DNA from: Davidsoniella eucalypti
Taxonomy: Eukaryota; Ascomycota; Sordariomycetes; Microascales; Ceratocystidaceae
NCBI GenBank assembly: GCA_004009845.1
Contig: RMBW01000045.1
Coordinates: 124,001-188,000 of the forward strand
Direction of reading: 5' to 3'
DNA: 64,000 nt
A model generated the notes under the pieces. It had not been told where the DNA came from, did not search any database, and saw nothing but the letters and a program-made list of their open reading frames with translations. This document shows, piece after piece, positions 11,162-21,402 of the stretch (position 1 is the first letter of the stretch; each line of letters starts with the position of its first letter). Both the position numbers and the translations under genes were made by a program.

Positions 11162-13201
11162 TTGTCTCTGTTGAACCATATCAACAATTGCTTCGCAACT
11201 TGGACAAGTGCCACCGAAGAATTTCTTTCTCCATATACCTCGGTTATAGGCCCATCAGGTATTGGGAAGTCATTCACAGTAAAGCAGTTGGCAAAAGCCC
11301 ATGACATTTATGTTATATACATTTGTCTGGCACCGAATCTGCATCGAGGCTTTCCCCGCCGCACTCGAAGTGCTGATGCTTATGCAGCCAAATTTCATGA
11401 AGATAGGTTGTCACTACAAGATCATCTGCTGAAAACACTCAAACGCCATCTTTGTATTGCCAGCTACCTTCGAAACTTAGGAGTCCCTGCCTCTGATTTT
11501 TGGGATCTTCAGGTCGACGAAAAGCATCTTTACTTCCAGGCCAAGATTTATGAGTTGCTCAAGTGTTCTTCGGAAGAAACTACTACCATGGAGCTCAACC
11601 TTGACCCTCTCTACAAAGATACTTTGCAAGAGGCCCTTGCCTTTGAAAACTTTGAGCTAATGTCGCACTTGTCTTCCCAAAGCCACAATTCTGCGCCTTC
11701 TCCTCTTTCTTCTCCTCTTTCTTCTTCCTCTTCTTCTTCATCTTCCCCGGGTCACAGCATTGATTTCGTTTTTGCCTTTGATGAAGCGCGAAATCTCATA
11801 GTCAACGACAAGGCTCTCCCCTTTAGATCATTGCGAACAGTACTCCGTAATTTGGGTACTGGAAACCTGGGTGTAAATATTTTTACTTTATTGATGGATA
11901 CTTCCTCTAAAGTCTCAAACTTCTCACCGCCAAGTTTTATGGACTCTAGCCAAAAGGTCCCATCTGGTGACTCCACAACTAGAAAGCTTTTTGAGCCATT
12001 CTTCGAGTTCCATTCCCTAAATCTTTTCAGATCAAAAGAATCAGACTCCAATTTCGATCGTCCAGATACAACATGGGAAAGCCTCTTCTCATGTAGTCGA
12101 CCAATGTTTGGTGCATACGCCAGGGCCCCAGACAAGGCCTCTTCAGATAACCATATGAACTTTTGTATTGGCCTTGCTAAAGCCAAACTTGATCCAAAAC
12201 GACGCATTGATCCGAATAATTTCAGCAAAGTCCGATATCTAGCACTTCTATTGAACCGTGCCAGTTTCAAGGTTCGCCACCAGCCCTATTGTCAGAAACT
12301 AGTTTCTGGCTGGATGCAGTACATTGTGGGTATCTCTGAAGATCGTGAGCATATCGATATCTGTCAGCCCCCAGAACCAATTCTGGCCATGGCTGCTCGC
12401 TATCACTTATCTGGAAATACACTTATTGAGGCATTGGTGGACTTCAGATACAATTTGGATATCGGGTTTGTCAGTATTAGTGATGCTGGCGAATTTGTCG
12501 CTAGCTGGATACTTTTGCTTGCCTTTGATGGGGGGTCAATTCAAAATGAGTTTGTACCAAGTCCACTCCATCTCAGTCACTATTTAGAGGCCCTATTTGG
12601 TGCAGATTTCCATGAGAGCATACTATCTGCAATGCCTGCCTCACTCTGTAGAGGAAGAGTTTTCTTCAATCGAATCCTTAGGTTTGTTTCCGACTCAGGA
12701 AGGCCTACTCCTGATAACATATTCTACCTGTACAACAGATGCTGTGCGTGTTTTCTACCTTGGAATACCCCCGGTGCGGATATTCTGATACCAGTCTGGA
12801 TTCCCAAGTCAACAGAGCATTCTGCTCATATGGGCTGTATATTGGTTAAAGTCAAGAATAGAGCTAATGATAGATATACCCCTTCCCTCAAGAATGAGGC
12901 CAGGAGTTCTATCCAACAAGCTATTGAGCACCTTGGAATTGATATTGCACAAACCCCAGTGCTTGGATTGATGCTTTGTCTTCGGTCATCCTCTCCGGAC
13001 AGAGTTAAAATAATTGAGTCAAGACCGAGGTCCACTACCCCAGTCTGTTTAGTAATCGGTATGAATGCTTCTGTATATCCCCTTTTCAATGGTTACAGTA
13101 CTATACTTCATAAGATACTTTCTGATCTTCTTTATGCAAAAGCTAGTCGGTGTAAGCCAAGCAAGTATAGTTACGTAAAGAGCATGCTACAAACAGTATA
13201 G
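11162..13201 (+). CDS. Crinkler-type (CRN-like) P-loop NTPase with C-terminal nuclease-like segment
   Basis: 679 codons, entered without a convincing start (the first triplet is TTG), so the N terminus probably lies in the frame just upstream. Residues 30-37 form a Walker A motif (GPSGIGKS), followed by the family's ICLAP-type strand. Residues 201-209 (DFVFAFDEA) form Walker B, followed by FTLLMDTSSKVSNFSP, a conserved post-Walker-B strand of this family. A poly-Ser tract (about 178-196) interrupts the ATPase core. Near residues 538-563, ADILIPV followed by ILVKVKN matches the D...xVK pattern of a PD-(D/E)XK nuclease fold. Crinkler-type proteins of oomycetes and fungi combine such NTPases with nuclease or kinase modules and act as effectors or in genome conflict. 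Whether this copy is expressed is unknown. Confidence 0.7.
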   Translation: MSLLNHINNCFATWTSATEEFLSPYTSVIGPSGIGKSFTVKQLAKAHDIYVIYICLAPNLHRGFPRRTRSADAYAAKFHEDRLSLQDHLLKTLKRHLCIASYLRNLGVPASDFWDLQVDEKHLYFQAKIYELLKCSSEETTTMELNLDPLYKDTLQEALAFENFELMSHLSSQSHNSAPSPLSSPLSSSSSSSSSPGHSIDFVFAFDEARNLIVNDKALPFRSLRTVLRNLGTGNLGVNIFTLLMDTSSKVSNFSPPSFMDSSQKVPSGDSTTRKLFEPFFEFHSLNLFRSKESDSNFDRPDTTWESLFSCSRPMFGAYARAPDKASSDNHMNFCIGLAKAKLDPKRRIDPNNFSKVRYLALLLNRASFKVRHQPYCQKLVSGWMQYIVGISEDREHIDICQPPEPILAMAARYHLSGNTLIEALVDFRYNLDIGFVSISDAGEFVASWILLLAFDGGSIQNEFVPSPLHLSHYLEALFGADFHESILSAMPASLCRGRVFFNRILRFVSDSGRPTPDNIFYLYNRCCACFLPWNTPGADILIPVWIPKSTEHSAHMGCILVKVKNRANDRYTPSLKNEARSSIQQAIEHLGIDIAQTPVLGLMLCLRSSSPDRVKIIESRPRSTTPVCLVIGMNASVYPLFNGYSTILHKILSDLLYAKASRCKPSKYSYVKSMLQTV

Positions 13202-13993
13202 ATTTCTACTAAATATATGGGCTCCCTTTTCATTGATTAAATATGCATTTTCTTTGTCTCTTCTTGTTACTAAGTGCATTTCATTCACTATTTCCCTGAA
13301 ATAGCTATATATCTTTTACCTGTTAATCTTCTTCAGAATGAATGCCAATGATGTAGGACTAATAACTGTTGCATTTGTTCTTGGAGAGCCTTATTTTGAT
13401 CAAGTTGGCTTTGGCTCGGCATTGATTCAGATTCAGGGGTTGGTTGTGCTTCCGCTTTATCAGTTTCATTACCCATGATTGGCAAATCGATTTGTGCGTA
13501 GAGGAAATGAAGAATAGGTGATATGTAGTTACATAGAAATGTTGTGGAATGATGGTTAGAGAAATCAAGATGAAGTAATCAGAAGTGAAAGGTGCGGTTG
13601 GTTGTTCCTAAGATGACAAGGTTAGGCAGCCATGTGTTTGCTAGGTTGGGTTTGGTTTGAGAGATACCTTTGTGGTCATGTGATAATTGCCATACCGGCT
13701 ATTAGGACTTTAGACTCCACCATGCATTCAATGGCTATTTCACAATATAGAGATATTTACAATTGGTATACATCTGTATGCAAAGGACGGTATGTGTAAA
13801 TAACTGATTGATTGAAATAAAACAAAAAAAATAACAGAAAAGGAACCAAAGCAAAACCCAAAATTCCAAAACTCCATCCAAACATCGTAAAATCGACCCA
13901 ATACCGGTTAGATACCCAACCCAGTCTATGCCTCCAGCTCATGCCTGCTCACCTGTGTCTCATCAACCTCACCACCTCGTCCCAACTCAGCAC
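13202..13993. other. Convergent intergenic spacer
   Basis: AT-rich, between the 3' ends of the Crinkler-type gene (+) and the next gene (-). No coding signal or repeat seen. Confidence 0.5.
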
Positions 13994-15043
13994 TCAAGCA
14001 ACGAAAGCTCTCCGCCCGTCCAAGTCTATCTCGCCTCGTATGACGAAGTCGGACATTCGATGCAGCATCACTTTGATCTGTTCATCGATGCCCTCCATCT
14101 TATCGCCAAACGCAGGCTCGACGAGGATCCGGACGTTCACAAGCTTTCCGTCGCTCTCGTAGGACGGGTTGTGCGCCACATCAACCGTGATGATGCGATT
14201 CGTGAGGTTGCTTCGGAGCCACCAAGGTCCGTCACCAATTTCCTTCACGGGATGATCCTCCGGGTAGGAATTTTTGCCGCGGAAAATGGGGGTTGCCTTG
14301 GAGATGACAACAGAGAAGTTGCCAGCCGACAGGTCGGGCACCGCTGAAACCGGCAAGATATTGCCAGGCTTGAAGGCGCTCACATATCTCGCCGCTGGGG
14401 CGTGTTCAACGACGAGATCGTGGGAGGGCATGAACCCGCAGGCGTTGGGCAACCCAAAATCCTCGTATTGAGAGCAGACTGGTATGCAGTACAGTCCGCC
14501 CTCATGATAGCTGCTGGGTTTGCTATCTTGGACGGGCTGATAGGATAGCCCGCCCTGAGGATCTTGGTAGCAGCACGTACTGTTTTGGGCGTAATAGTAG
14601 TACCACTCCTGAGCTAGTGTGAAGGCTGCTAGCTCGGCCTCTCTGATGGCGCGGATCAATCCACCCTCAGGCATGACAGCCTCCAGCAGTGGGGTAGCTG
14701 GCGTGGAGTCGGAGTAGTCGGAAACTCCGCTGTCGGCGTCTAGATCCGGCTCTTCAGACACTAGCTCAGATTGCCCTTCGCTCTGGGCAGTTCCATCCTC
14801 GATGTTACCAGACACCTCAGGAACTACATTGACGCTGCGGGGGGGAAGGAAGACTGTAGAAGCGGCCCAGATGGCCTGGTCCTGCTTTGCAAGATCTAAG
14901 GCGTTCTGGGCCCAGCTGGTTTGGGCCTCGTCGTAATTGGCCTCATCGAGGTGGCCAAGTCCGGAAACTGTCAGAGACTCGTAGGCATCAACACCGAGGA
15001 CGGTGTTGACACTGGTGCGGATCTGAGCCTCGGTGTCGTTCAT
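13994..15043 (-). CDS. Unrecognised protein, 349 aa
   Basis: Single exon; I chose the ATG at 15043, although the frame stays open to an earlier ATG at 15106. The N-terminal 150 residues are acidic and rich in Ser, Glu and Asp. They are followed by a Tyr-rich stretch (EWYYYYAQ) with a nearby CC pair and a compact C-terminal half with alternating strand-like segments. No signal peptide, membrane helix or known motif is visible. Its GC content and codon use look like the housekeeping genes and unlike the AT-rich flanks, which supports a real gene. I do not recognise the family. Confidence 0.6.
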   Translation of the reverse strand: MNDTEAQIRTSVNTVLGVDAYESLTVSGLGHLDEANYDEAQTSWAQNALDLAKQDQAIWAASTVFLPPRSVNVVPEVSGNIEDGTAQSEGQSELVSEEPDLDADSGVSDYSDSTPATPLLEAVMPEGGLIRAIREAELAAFTLAQEWYYYYAQNSTCCYQDPQGGLSYQPVQDSKPSSYHEGGLYCIPVCSQYEDFGLPNACGFMPSHDLVVEHAPAARYVSAFKPGNILPVSAVPDLSAGNFSVVISKATPIFRGKNSYPEDHPVKEIGDGPWWLRSNLTNRIITVDVAHNPSYESDGKLVNVRILVEPAFGDKMEGIDEQIKVMLHRMSDFVIRGEIDLDGRRAFVA

Positions 15044-16121
15044 TTTGAAATCGTCTTCAATGATGTTAGATTCACAGATATAGAGCCAGAAGAATGGGGG
15101 ATACATACTAGATCAAATTTCAAAATGAATTGTAAAAAGATGGTGTTGTTGGGAGGTAGCGAGTTAACAAACTACAAGATGATTAATCTTTTAAGAGAAA
15201 ACGGAAAGAAGAAGGTATAATTCTAATCAATAAAGCTGGTTCTATCAAGAATAGACTGTAAGTCAATGAATCGATGGTGATGAAAGATGGAAAGAACAAA
15301 AATCAAAAACTAGGACTGCGACGCCTTTTTATAGACCGCTGTGGCCAACTTTGAAAGCAAAGTCCTATAAATGACGTTCAATGGGCCTAGTAGCCAAACC
15401 AGGCCATTCTTAAAGATGACCTTCTCATTAAAAAAAATTTACATCATAGCTAAAGTCCTAATTTTATTGAAGTCCTAAAAGTCTATATAAGGTTAGACCT
15501 CTAGCCATGCCGAAAGCGAGGCTTTGACACGGTTAGCATACACGACAACTATCACGATCGTACTTGTATTTCCGGGCAATCGGTGATTTATATCCAAAGC
15601 AAGAAAATGATGATGGTCAGAGATAGTAAAGTGATACTATAATCAGATTGATTTTACATGTTTCTGAGATCAGGGGCTATACTATGAGATGTCTACAATA
15701 TCAACAACAGAAATATAGACAAACCGTTCGTTCGTATATCACATGTACATATATATCAGTTAACCGCTAATCTACTTAACGGTAGTTCTCACTAATATTT
15801 GTCCTACCCGAATCTGTGAGCAGAAAAAAAGGACTTGTACTGATTTAGCTTTCTTCGGGGTTTGCCATAAAATTAGGGTTTATCATACACTTGGTAGATG
15901 GACAAGCCGCGCCATCATTGCGTGCGATGGCATAAGACGATGTAGTGCAGAAAGATAGACATATATGAATAGCCTATTTCCGCCGTTCATATGTCTATCT
16001 TGTTTCTCTAGAGAAACAATACAAACCGACCCTGAGCTAAAAGTCTTGGCATTTTCTTGTACTACATCACGAATCTTGAACCATAGCCACAACTCTTTAT
16101 CCACATACTATCCATTTTACT
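15044..16121. other. AT-rich intergenic region
   Basis: About 1.1 kb without a plausible coding frame. It should hold the promoter of the minus-strand gene at 13994-15043 and the former promoter of the broken monooxygenase. Confidence 0.5.
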
Positions 16122-16394
16122 ATGGCTACTGAAGCTCCCAATCCCACCTCAGCTTCTCAAAAGCCACTAGGCAAAAAGGTTCTTCTCAATGCCTTCGATA
16201 TGTCGACTATTAGCCACTTATCGCCCGGCCAATAGAAGTGTTCCTGATGAAAATTGGTTATTGCATACGCACTAAAATAGCGTCCCGAACTGATAAACAC
16301 AAACTTGACTTTTGGATTAACCTAGTCAAGATACTAGATAAGGGCGGCATCAACGCCCTCTTCCTAGCCGATACTTATGGCGGCTACGATACGT
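16122..16394 (+). pseudogene. 5' stump of an FMN-dependent monooxygenase (NtaA/DszA type)
   Basis: The ATG at 16122 opens a frame with GKKVLLNAFDMSTISHLSPG, the typical N terminus of flavin-dependent monooxygenases of the bacterial-luciferase superfamily (nitrilotriacetate monooxygenase type). A TAG at 16233 falls where the family usually has Trp after SPG-x. In another frame, from about 16283, DFWINLVKILDKGG and ALFLADTYGGYDTY continue the same family. It therefore carries a nonsense codon and at least one frameshift. The gene then stops abruptly at LINE sequence near 16395, about a quarter of the way through the usual length of roughly 450 aa. Confidence 0.75.
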
Positions 16395-17259
16395 ACCAGA
16401 GAAGTTTATGTGTCCGCCGTGCTGCCCAATGGTGCAGGCAGTCTGTATCTGTGCCTTGACAATTTGGGTGTTGCACAACGCATCTCCAATAGGGCTGGTA
16501 AGAATGGAACCTCTCTCAAGAGGCTGTCAACAAGATCCGAAGCTTACTCAATGAGTGGAAAGTAGGCACTGGATGTAGAACTAGTGGTCGGTGGCATCAT
16601 ATGGGTCTCATACTAGTGTTCCTGGCAACGAACTAGTTGACAAGTTGGCGAAACAAGGGTGTACGAGCAATACTAAGCTTGTGGACCTCGACCGTGACCA
16701 TATGTCCCTTGCTTCCACCCACAGATGGAAAAACGCACAGCTGAATGCCGACTTCAAGTCATGGATAGCGGAGTGCGAGCCTACAAAGCACCTCGGGGGT
16801 TCGTTTTGAAACAAAGACTGTCTACAAGGTGGACTAGTTTAAAGACCAGCACAGATCTACAGTGGGACGGATCCTAACTGCCCGGACAGGCCATGGCGAC
16901 TTTTCGGAGTACCATGATCGGTTCGAACATACGGATCCGGAAAGAAACTGTCCACTGTGCCATCAACGGAGGAACCTTTCCATCCCTGGGCCCCAGAAAT
17001 AAGAGACCACTCCGGACCAGCTTTGTCAAAAAGCCACTTCGGAAAGAGATTTCATGCAAGTATCTTGCCAGGAGACTAGAGGTGAAATGGAGGCACTACA
17101 GAGCCCATGCGCCTAGAGAAGAAGCCCCATTAGCGGGCCAGACAAGTACAGCGGAGGGAGGAAGTGACTGAGGAGGATATCTGTCCGGTATCCAACCCGG
17201 CGTCGTATGATCTTATTGATTTAGGTAGACGTTAAATATAATCAAATCAAATCAAATCA
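16395..17259 (+). mobile_element. LINE (Tad/I-like) 3' fragment: RNase H, zinc motif and 3' end
   Basis: Successive frames encode an RNase H part (LCLDNLGVAQRI, then SVPGNELVDKLAKQG, matching the PGNE-x-AD-x-LAK signature) and a C-terminal motif (TGHGDFSEYHDRFEH with following Cys-x2-Cys), as in fungal LINE ORF2 C termini. It ends with the 3'-end unit at 17177-17259 and an AATCAAATC tail. Stops and frameshifts show it is dead. It truncates the monooxygenase gene on its left. Confidence 0.75.
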
Positions 17260-17309
17260 GGACCCTTAGTGATTAGGAATCTTTATTTAGAGGAACCTGG
17301 AAGATACAC

Positions 17310-18670
17310 AGACAGCTCCGATAGACTACTATCGGACATATACGCCGTGTGTGAAGTGGGTGGAGCGTCCTAGGACAATAACCCATGCTAGAAAAGGCAT
17401 GATCTCGGAGCAGGTCATGATGGCTTATAATGTAGGCCATGGTGACATGGTAGTAGTTGTAGTTCGCACAATCTGTCCGGTAGCCAATCCGGCGTCGTAC
17501 GATCTTAGTGATTTAGGTAATAATCAAATCAAATCAAATAGTAGTAGTTCGCCTGGGCAATGGGGTTATGATAGCTAACGTCTATAACCCAAACCCGAGC
17601 GATGATCAACGCTGGGTAGCTGCTTCGAAGGTACAGGAAATCGCGTGGGGGCAGAAGGCAATACTGTGCGGAGACTGGAACACACATTCACACATATGGG
17701 ATGGTGGAACCAACGAGTCTTCCGACAGTGACAAGCTGGTAGATTTGGTTCAGGAGTCAGGTGCCATTCTCCTGAATGACTACGAAGTACTTCTTACAAC
17801 AGTGGCCGGTACACTTCCCCAAACATCTATTCGCTCTGAGAGATATAGGATGGACAAGGTAGACAAGGAGCTCTTTCTTAAAGCTTGCGAAAAAGAATAC
17901 AACCTCACATCTAGACAGCTGACAACTCCGGAGAAGCTGGACGAAGAAGCTTGAAGGATCACCCAAGAACTGGTTCGAGTTCTCGATGAGGCAACCCCAA
18001 AGTAGGGGCGTTGGGAAGCGCTGGTGGAACGACGAGCGAAAGTTGCTTGGAGAGCGAACCGAACAGCTCTACCCTTCGAGTTGTGCAAGGCCAAGCGCAA
18101 ACCTTTCACCGAGAGGTACGAATGACTAAGCGGGAAATGGGCAACGGGGCATCTAGACAGCCTTGGAAAAGTGCAGCCACTTTGACCCTAAGACCTTCAA
18201 TGCCAACTTCCAGGCACCGTTGGGGATGCCGTCTTGCCCTGTGTTTCCTGGGTTGAAAATAGCGTTTCTGACTTCCGATTTAGTTAGCTCCTCTCTCGTG
18301 TGGGCCTCCACTTGGGTTTGTCCCCTGCGTGGAACTTCTTCTTCTGCCTCCCCCCCGCACATATGCTAGCGCAGTACCAAGAAGGGCAACTACGAACGGC
18401 CCCGTTTCGGTCTCACCTAAGAAAATTTCAGTTAATGTGGACACCATTAACGGAACCCTGAAAAAGATCGAGAAATGGTGCAGGGACTATGGTCTTTTGC
18501 TAGACTGGGACAAAACAGGGCTGTTACACTGCCGAACAAGAATGAGCCCAATTACGCTCCCGACTAAAGCCTTCCAAGTCTCTAAGGTGGATTCCGGCTT
18601 CAACTTTTTGGAACACGCAAAGCAGGCCACTGCTAAAGCCAAGATGATGATGAAGATTTTTATAGTCTAG
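17310..18670 (+). mobile_element. LINE fragment: endonuclease and partial reverse transcriptase
   Basis: From about 17350 the plus strand encodes an endonuclease/exonuclease-phosphatase domain: MAYNVGHGDM, then VMIANVYNPN and ILCGDWNTHSHIWD, the catalytic D-x-N-x-H segment. Near 18420-18660 the plus strand carries the C-terminal part of a reverse transcriptase (WCRDYGLLLDWDKTGLL). In between, 18153-18362 encodes an RT N-terminal motif on the minus strand, so part of the element is inverted. A 76-bp LINE tail is inserted at 17468-17543. Many stops; non-functional. Confidence 0.7.
17468..17543 (+). repeat. 76-bp LINE-tail insertion with 9-bp target-site duplication
   Basis: A single 3'-end unit with its AATCAAATC tail interrupts the endonuclease frame. 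The 9-mer GTAGTTCGC occurs directly before it (17459-17467) and directly after it (17544-17552). Removing the insert plus one copy of the 9-mer restores the reading frame between MVVVVVR and LGNGVMIANV. This is the signature of target-primed reverse transcription of a severely 5'-truncated copy. Confidence 0.8.
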
Positions 18671-18751
18671 AGATTTACCTAAGAGCTCCTTTTCGACTCG
18701 GACGAGGCCGTTTTCTGGCACCAATTTTCTATGTTCCTAGTATCCGGGACT
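18661..18751. repeat. 91-bp dispersed repeat, copy 1
   Basis: Sequence starting TATAGTCTAGAGATTTA and running through TATGTTCCTAGTATCCGGGA recurs at 20580-20670 in the same orientation with a few substitutions and indels. It starts at the end of the RT fragment, so it may be part of the same element. Confidence 0.7.
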
Positions 18752-18789
18752 GCTCCGACCATTCCTTTTAGTCTCCTTCCTTTTAAAGC

Positions 18790-19246
18790 AAAAAAAAAAA
18801 CAAAGGAAAAAGAAGAGAGATTTCCATGATGCTCAACCCTGCTCTCTCTGCAGTGGCTGGGTCCTTTCCCTGTCTTTGCCACACATGTGGCATTCCATTG
18901 TGGCGTTCGTGTGACTAAACCTCTCATGATATTCTTTAAAGTCACCATGACCAGAGAGTCTGTCCTTGACTGATTCTTGTCCCCCCAGGTATGGAGACTT
19001 CACGTAGAGAGGGAAACCCTATTTCTCGCCTCTGTTGTCTCTAATATCTGCCTGCTCGTAGAACCATTCTTTAGATTTTGCCTGTTTTTGTGCCCTGAAC
19101 CACCTGTAAGCTCCTGCTATAGACATGAGTGTTCCGGAGTGCATTTGGCCAAGCCTTTTGCTAGTGCATCGGCTCTCTCATTGCCGCCGATTCCCTTGTG
19201 TCCGGGGGTCCAGATGAAGCAGACCAGCCCATTTTTCAATGTCTAA
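18790..19246 (-). mobile_element. LINE fragment on the minus strand (RNase H and zinc motif)
   Basis: The minus strand encodes WTPGHKGIGGNERADALAK, the end of an RNase H domain. After a frameshift it encodes SGHGDFKEYHERFSH followed by CHMCGK, the same C-terminal motif found in the plus-strand fragment at 16.9 kb. It is a third, oppositely oriented LINE remnant within 3 kb. Confidence 0.7.
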
Positions 19247-20579
19247 TAAGGTATAACATAAAACCACAAAGCTTATTGATTTATTTTTATTATTCACGGC
19301 ATCTTGAAGGTATGATTCGGTGCTTTACTGTACTATTTTTGCCAAGTATTGCTGTTTCTCCTTCTATCCCAGACAGAACCTTGTACAAAAAAAAAAAAAA
19401 AAAAAAAAAAGAAAAGGCCAGTGACGGATCTGCATCTTTTCTTGGCAAGAATATAGCCAACTAGGCATATTACTAGGCATAGGCATATTATTACTAGTTG
19501 CATTTACACACATGTGCATATCTACAGTAAGCATAGATTCGATCTTGGTAGTAACGTTTTGGTAATTTTTGTAGAATTCAAAGAATCCATGGGTATTCCA
19601 TGTCCGTGTCATATCAAGTCAGATGATAGAAAAATAAGGTGAAGTAAAATCAAAATCAAAGCGTGCTCTTAGTCTCACAAGGAGCCAAGAGATCTTGACA
19701 AAGAAACAGGCCCTATCTTCGGCATCTAAATTTAGCAAACAACATCTCTCGCTGCCAGTAACCACTGTGGCGGTAAACGTATAAATGCGTATGTCAATAA
19801 GAACTATAATAGCTTTCCCTGCCGGGACAGACGGCCATCTTCACATGGCTCGTTTTGACCCTTCTAGCAACATGTTCCTCGGCCATTCGTATGGGCATTG
19901 ATTTGCACAAAGGCATATACACTCTATTTATGCTATAAACAGGCTGATAATAGACTGTCAGGCAAGAAAGAACCCATGTTTTATAGCGCCATCCGTAGAT
20001 GACTTTTGTGGCAATTCTTAGGCGCATTGGTTTAACCCGAGCTGCTATGACTTTTGTCTCTAGCTATTATGAGAGAAAATATGCCTACACCGCCCTGGAA
20101 AAGAAAAAAATTAGAAAAAAACCCAAGCTTTAACACACCGCTACGTTTGCAATTTGGCTCGCCATGTTCACATGAAATGCAAGGAAACGAGTCTAAAAAA
20201 GACGACATTGACGCATAGACCCAAGAAGAAAGGTATCGCAAGTCAGTGCAGCGTTTTCATGCCTCGCCTGCCAGAGGCTCCAACCACACCAATCCATAGA
20301 TTATCTAGGACTTGAGTTTTTTGCCTATCTGCACTTTTATACTTCATATGCTTTAGCTTGGTCGTAATGCCCTTGACTACTTTTTGATTTTCATAACTAA
20401 TTTTTCTCATGGCTAAGGTTTGCCACCATCACTAAAGCAGGGTTCTGACTCTAACTGTACAGAAAGAAATGAATGAATTTGAAAGGACGGACCACTTCAC
20501 GATATCTTTGTTTGATAGATCAATAGAAATCCAACCTCCCGGACCTACAAGGCAAGGATTATGATGATGCTTTTATTTA
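19247..20579. other. AT-rich intergenic region with a poly-A run
   Basis: No gene seen. A run of 24 A at 19387-19410 may be the tail of a retroposed sequence or a simple repeat. The rest has stops in every frame. Confidence 0.5.
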
Positions 20580-20670
20580 TAGTCTAGAGATTTATCTAAG
20601 ATCTCCTTTTCGACTCCGGGCGAGGCCGTGTTTTCTGGCATCAATTTTCCATGTTCCTAGTATCCGGGAC
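20580..20670. repeat. 91-bp dispersed repeat, copy 2
   Basis: Matches 18661-18751 over its whole length with a few differences, ending in TAGTATCCGGGAC. The sequence GACCTACAAGGCAAGGA beside it also occurs about 120 bp upstream (near 20541), which suggests a local duplication. Confidence 0.7.
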
Positions 20671-21031
20671 CTACAAGGCAAGGAGAAAGATGAGGTCCTT
20701 GATCTGCCTAAAACAAAATAAACATAAACTTTGAAGGCCTAGTTTAATATGGGCAGGGATTAGACAAACCTGGTATTATGTTTTTGTTTCTTGATTTTAA
20801 TAATTATTCTCTCTATGTATGTGTGAGTTATTTTTTGTTTTTGTTTGCCTTCTCTTAATATTCCAAGGCTGTTTAGATCATGTCAAGAATCGGATTTAGT
20901 TACAGGCGCAGTGTTTGGCCAAGACCCCGAGATTCAAGCTTAGGGCGGCCGAGACTTTAGATTTCTCTAACTTGCTAAGATGATGGTGATGAACGGACTT
21001 TTTTTTTTATAGTTATTATTTTATTATCCAA

Positions 21032-21170
21032 TTCATTTTTATTAGGGTGGCTTTATAGCAGCCCTGAACTAATACTAGTATAGAATGTAAGGTGAAGGAC
21101 ATCCTGCTTCTCGTTATATGCTACCTTTTGCAGAACTTCGTGAGTGAAAAGCACTACCATAAGCACAGGC
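21032..21170 (-). repeat. Family-B retroposon, partial copy
   Basis: Shares TTCATTTTTATTAGGGTGG at its left end, then GCCCTGAACTAATACTAGTA and GCAGAACTTCGTGAGTG, with the fuller copies at 28907-29264 and 50671-50942, but lacks their central part. Confidence 0.7.
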
Positions 21171-21282
21171 CAGGCGTACAATCACTACGCCATGGGGACG
21201 AAAGAGAAGACTAGTTTACACTTCCAGAAAAAAGGAAAAAGAAAAAAGAAGCACAAACTAAGCCTGAATGCCTCCAGGGACG

Positions 21283-21402
21283 CACATACAAAGTTATTGG
21301 GTTTGTCTACGGAGTACTTTAAATATCTGTCCGGTGACCAATCCGGCGTCGTACGGTCTTAGTGACTTAGGTAGACGTTAAATACAATCAAATCAAAACA
21401 AA
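21283..21402 (+). repeat. LINE 3'-end unit
   Basis: CACATACAAAGTTATTGGG followed by ATATCTGTCCGGTGACCAAT and a short AATCAAA tail. It shares about 40 bp upstream of the tail unit with the copy near 8341, so the homologous LINE 3' UTR is longer than the minimal unit. Confidence 0.75.
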
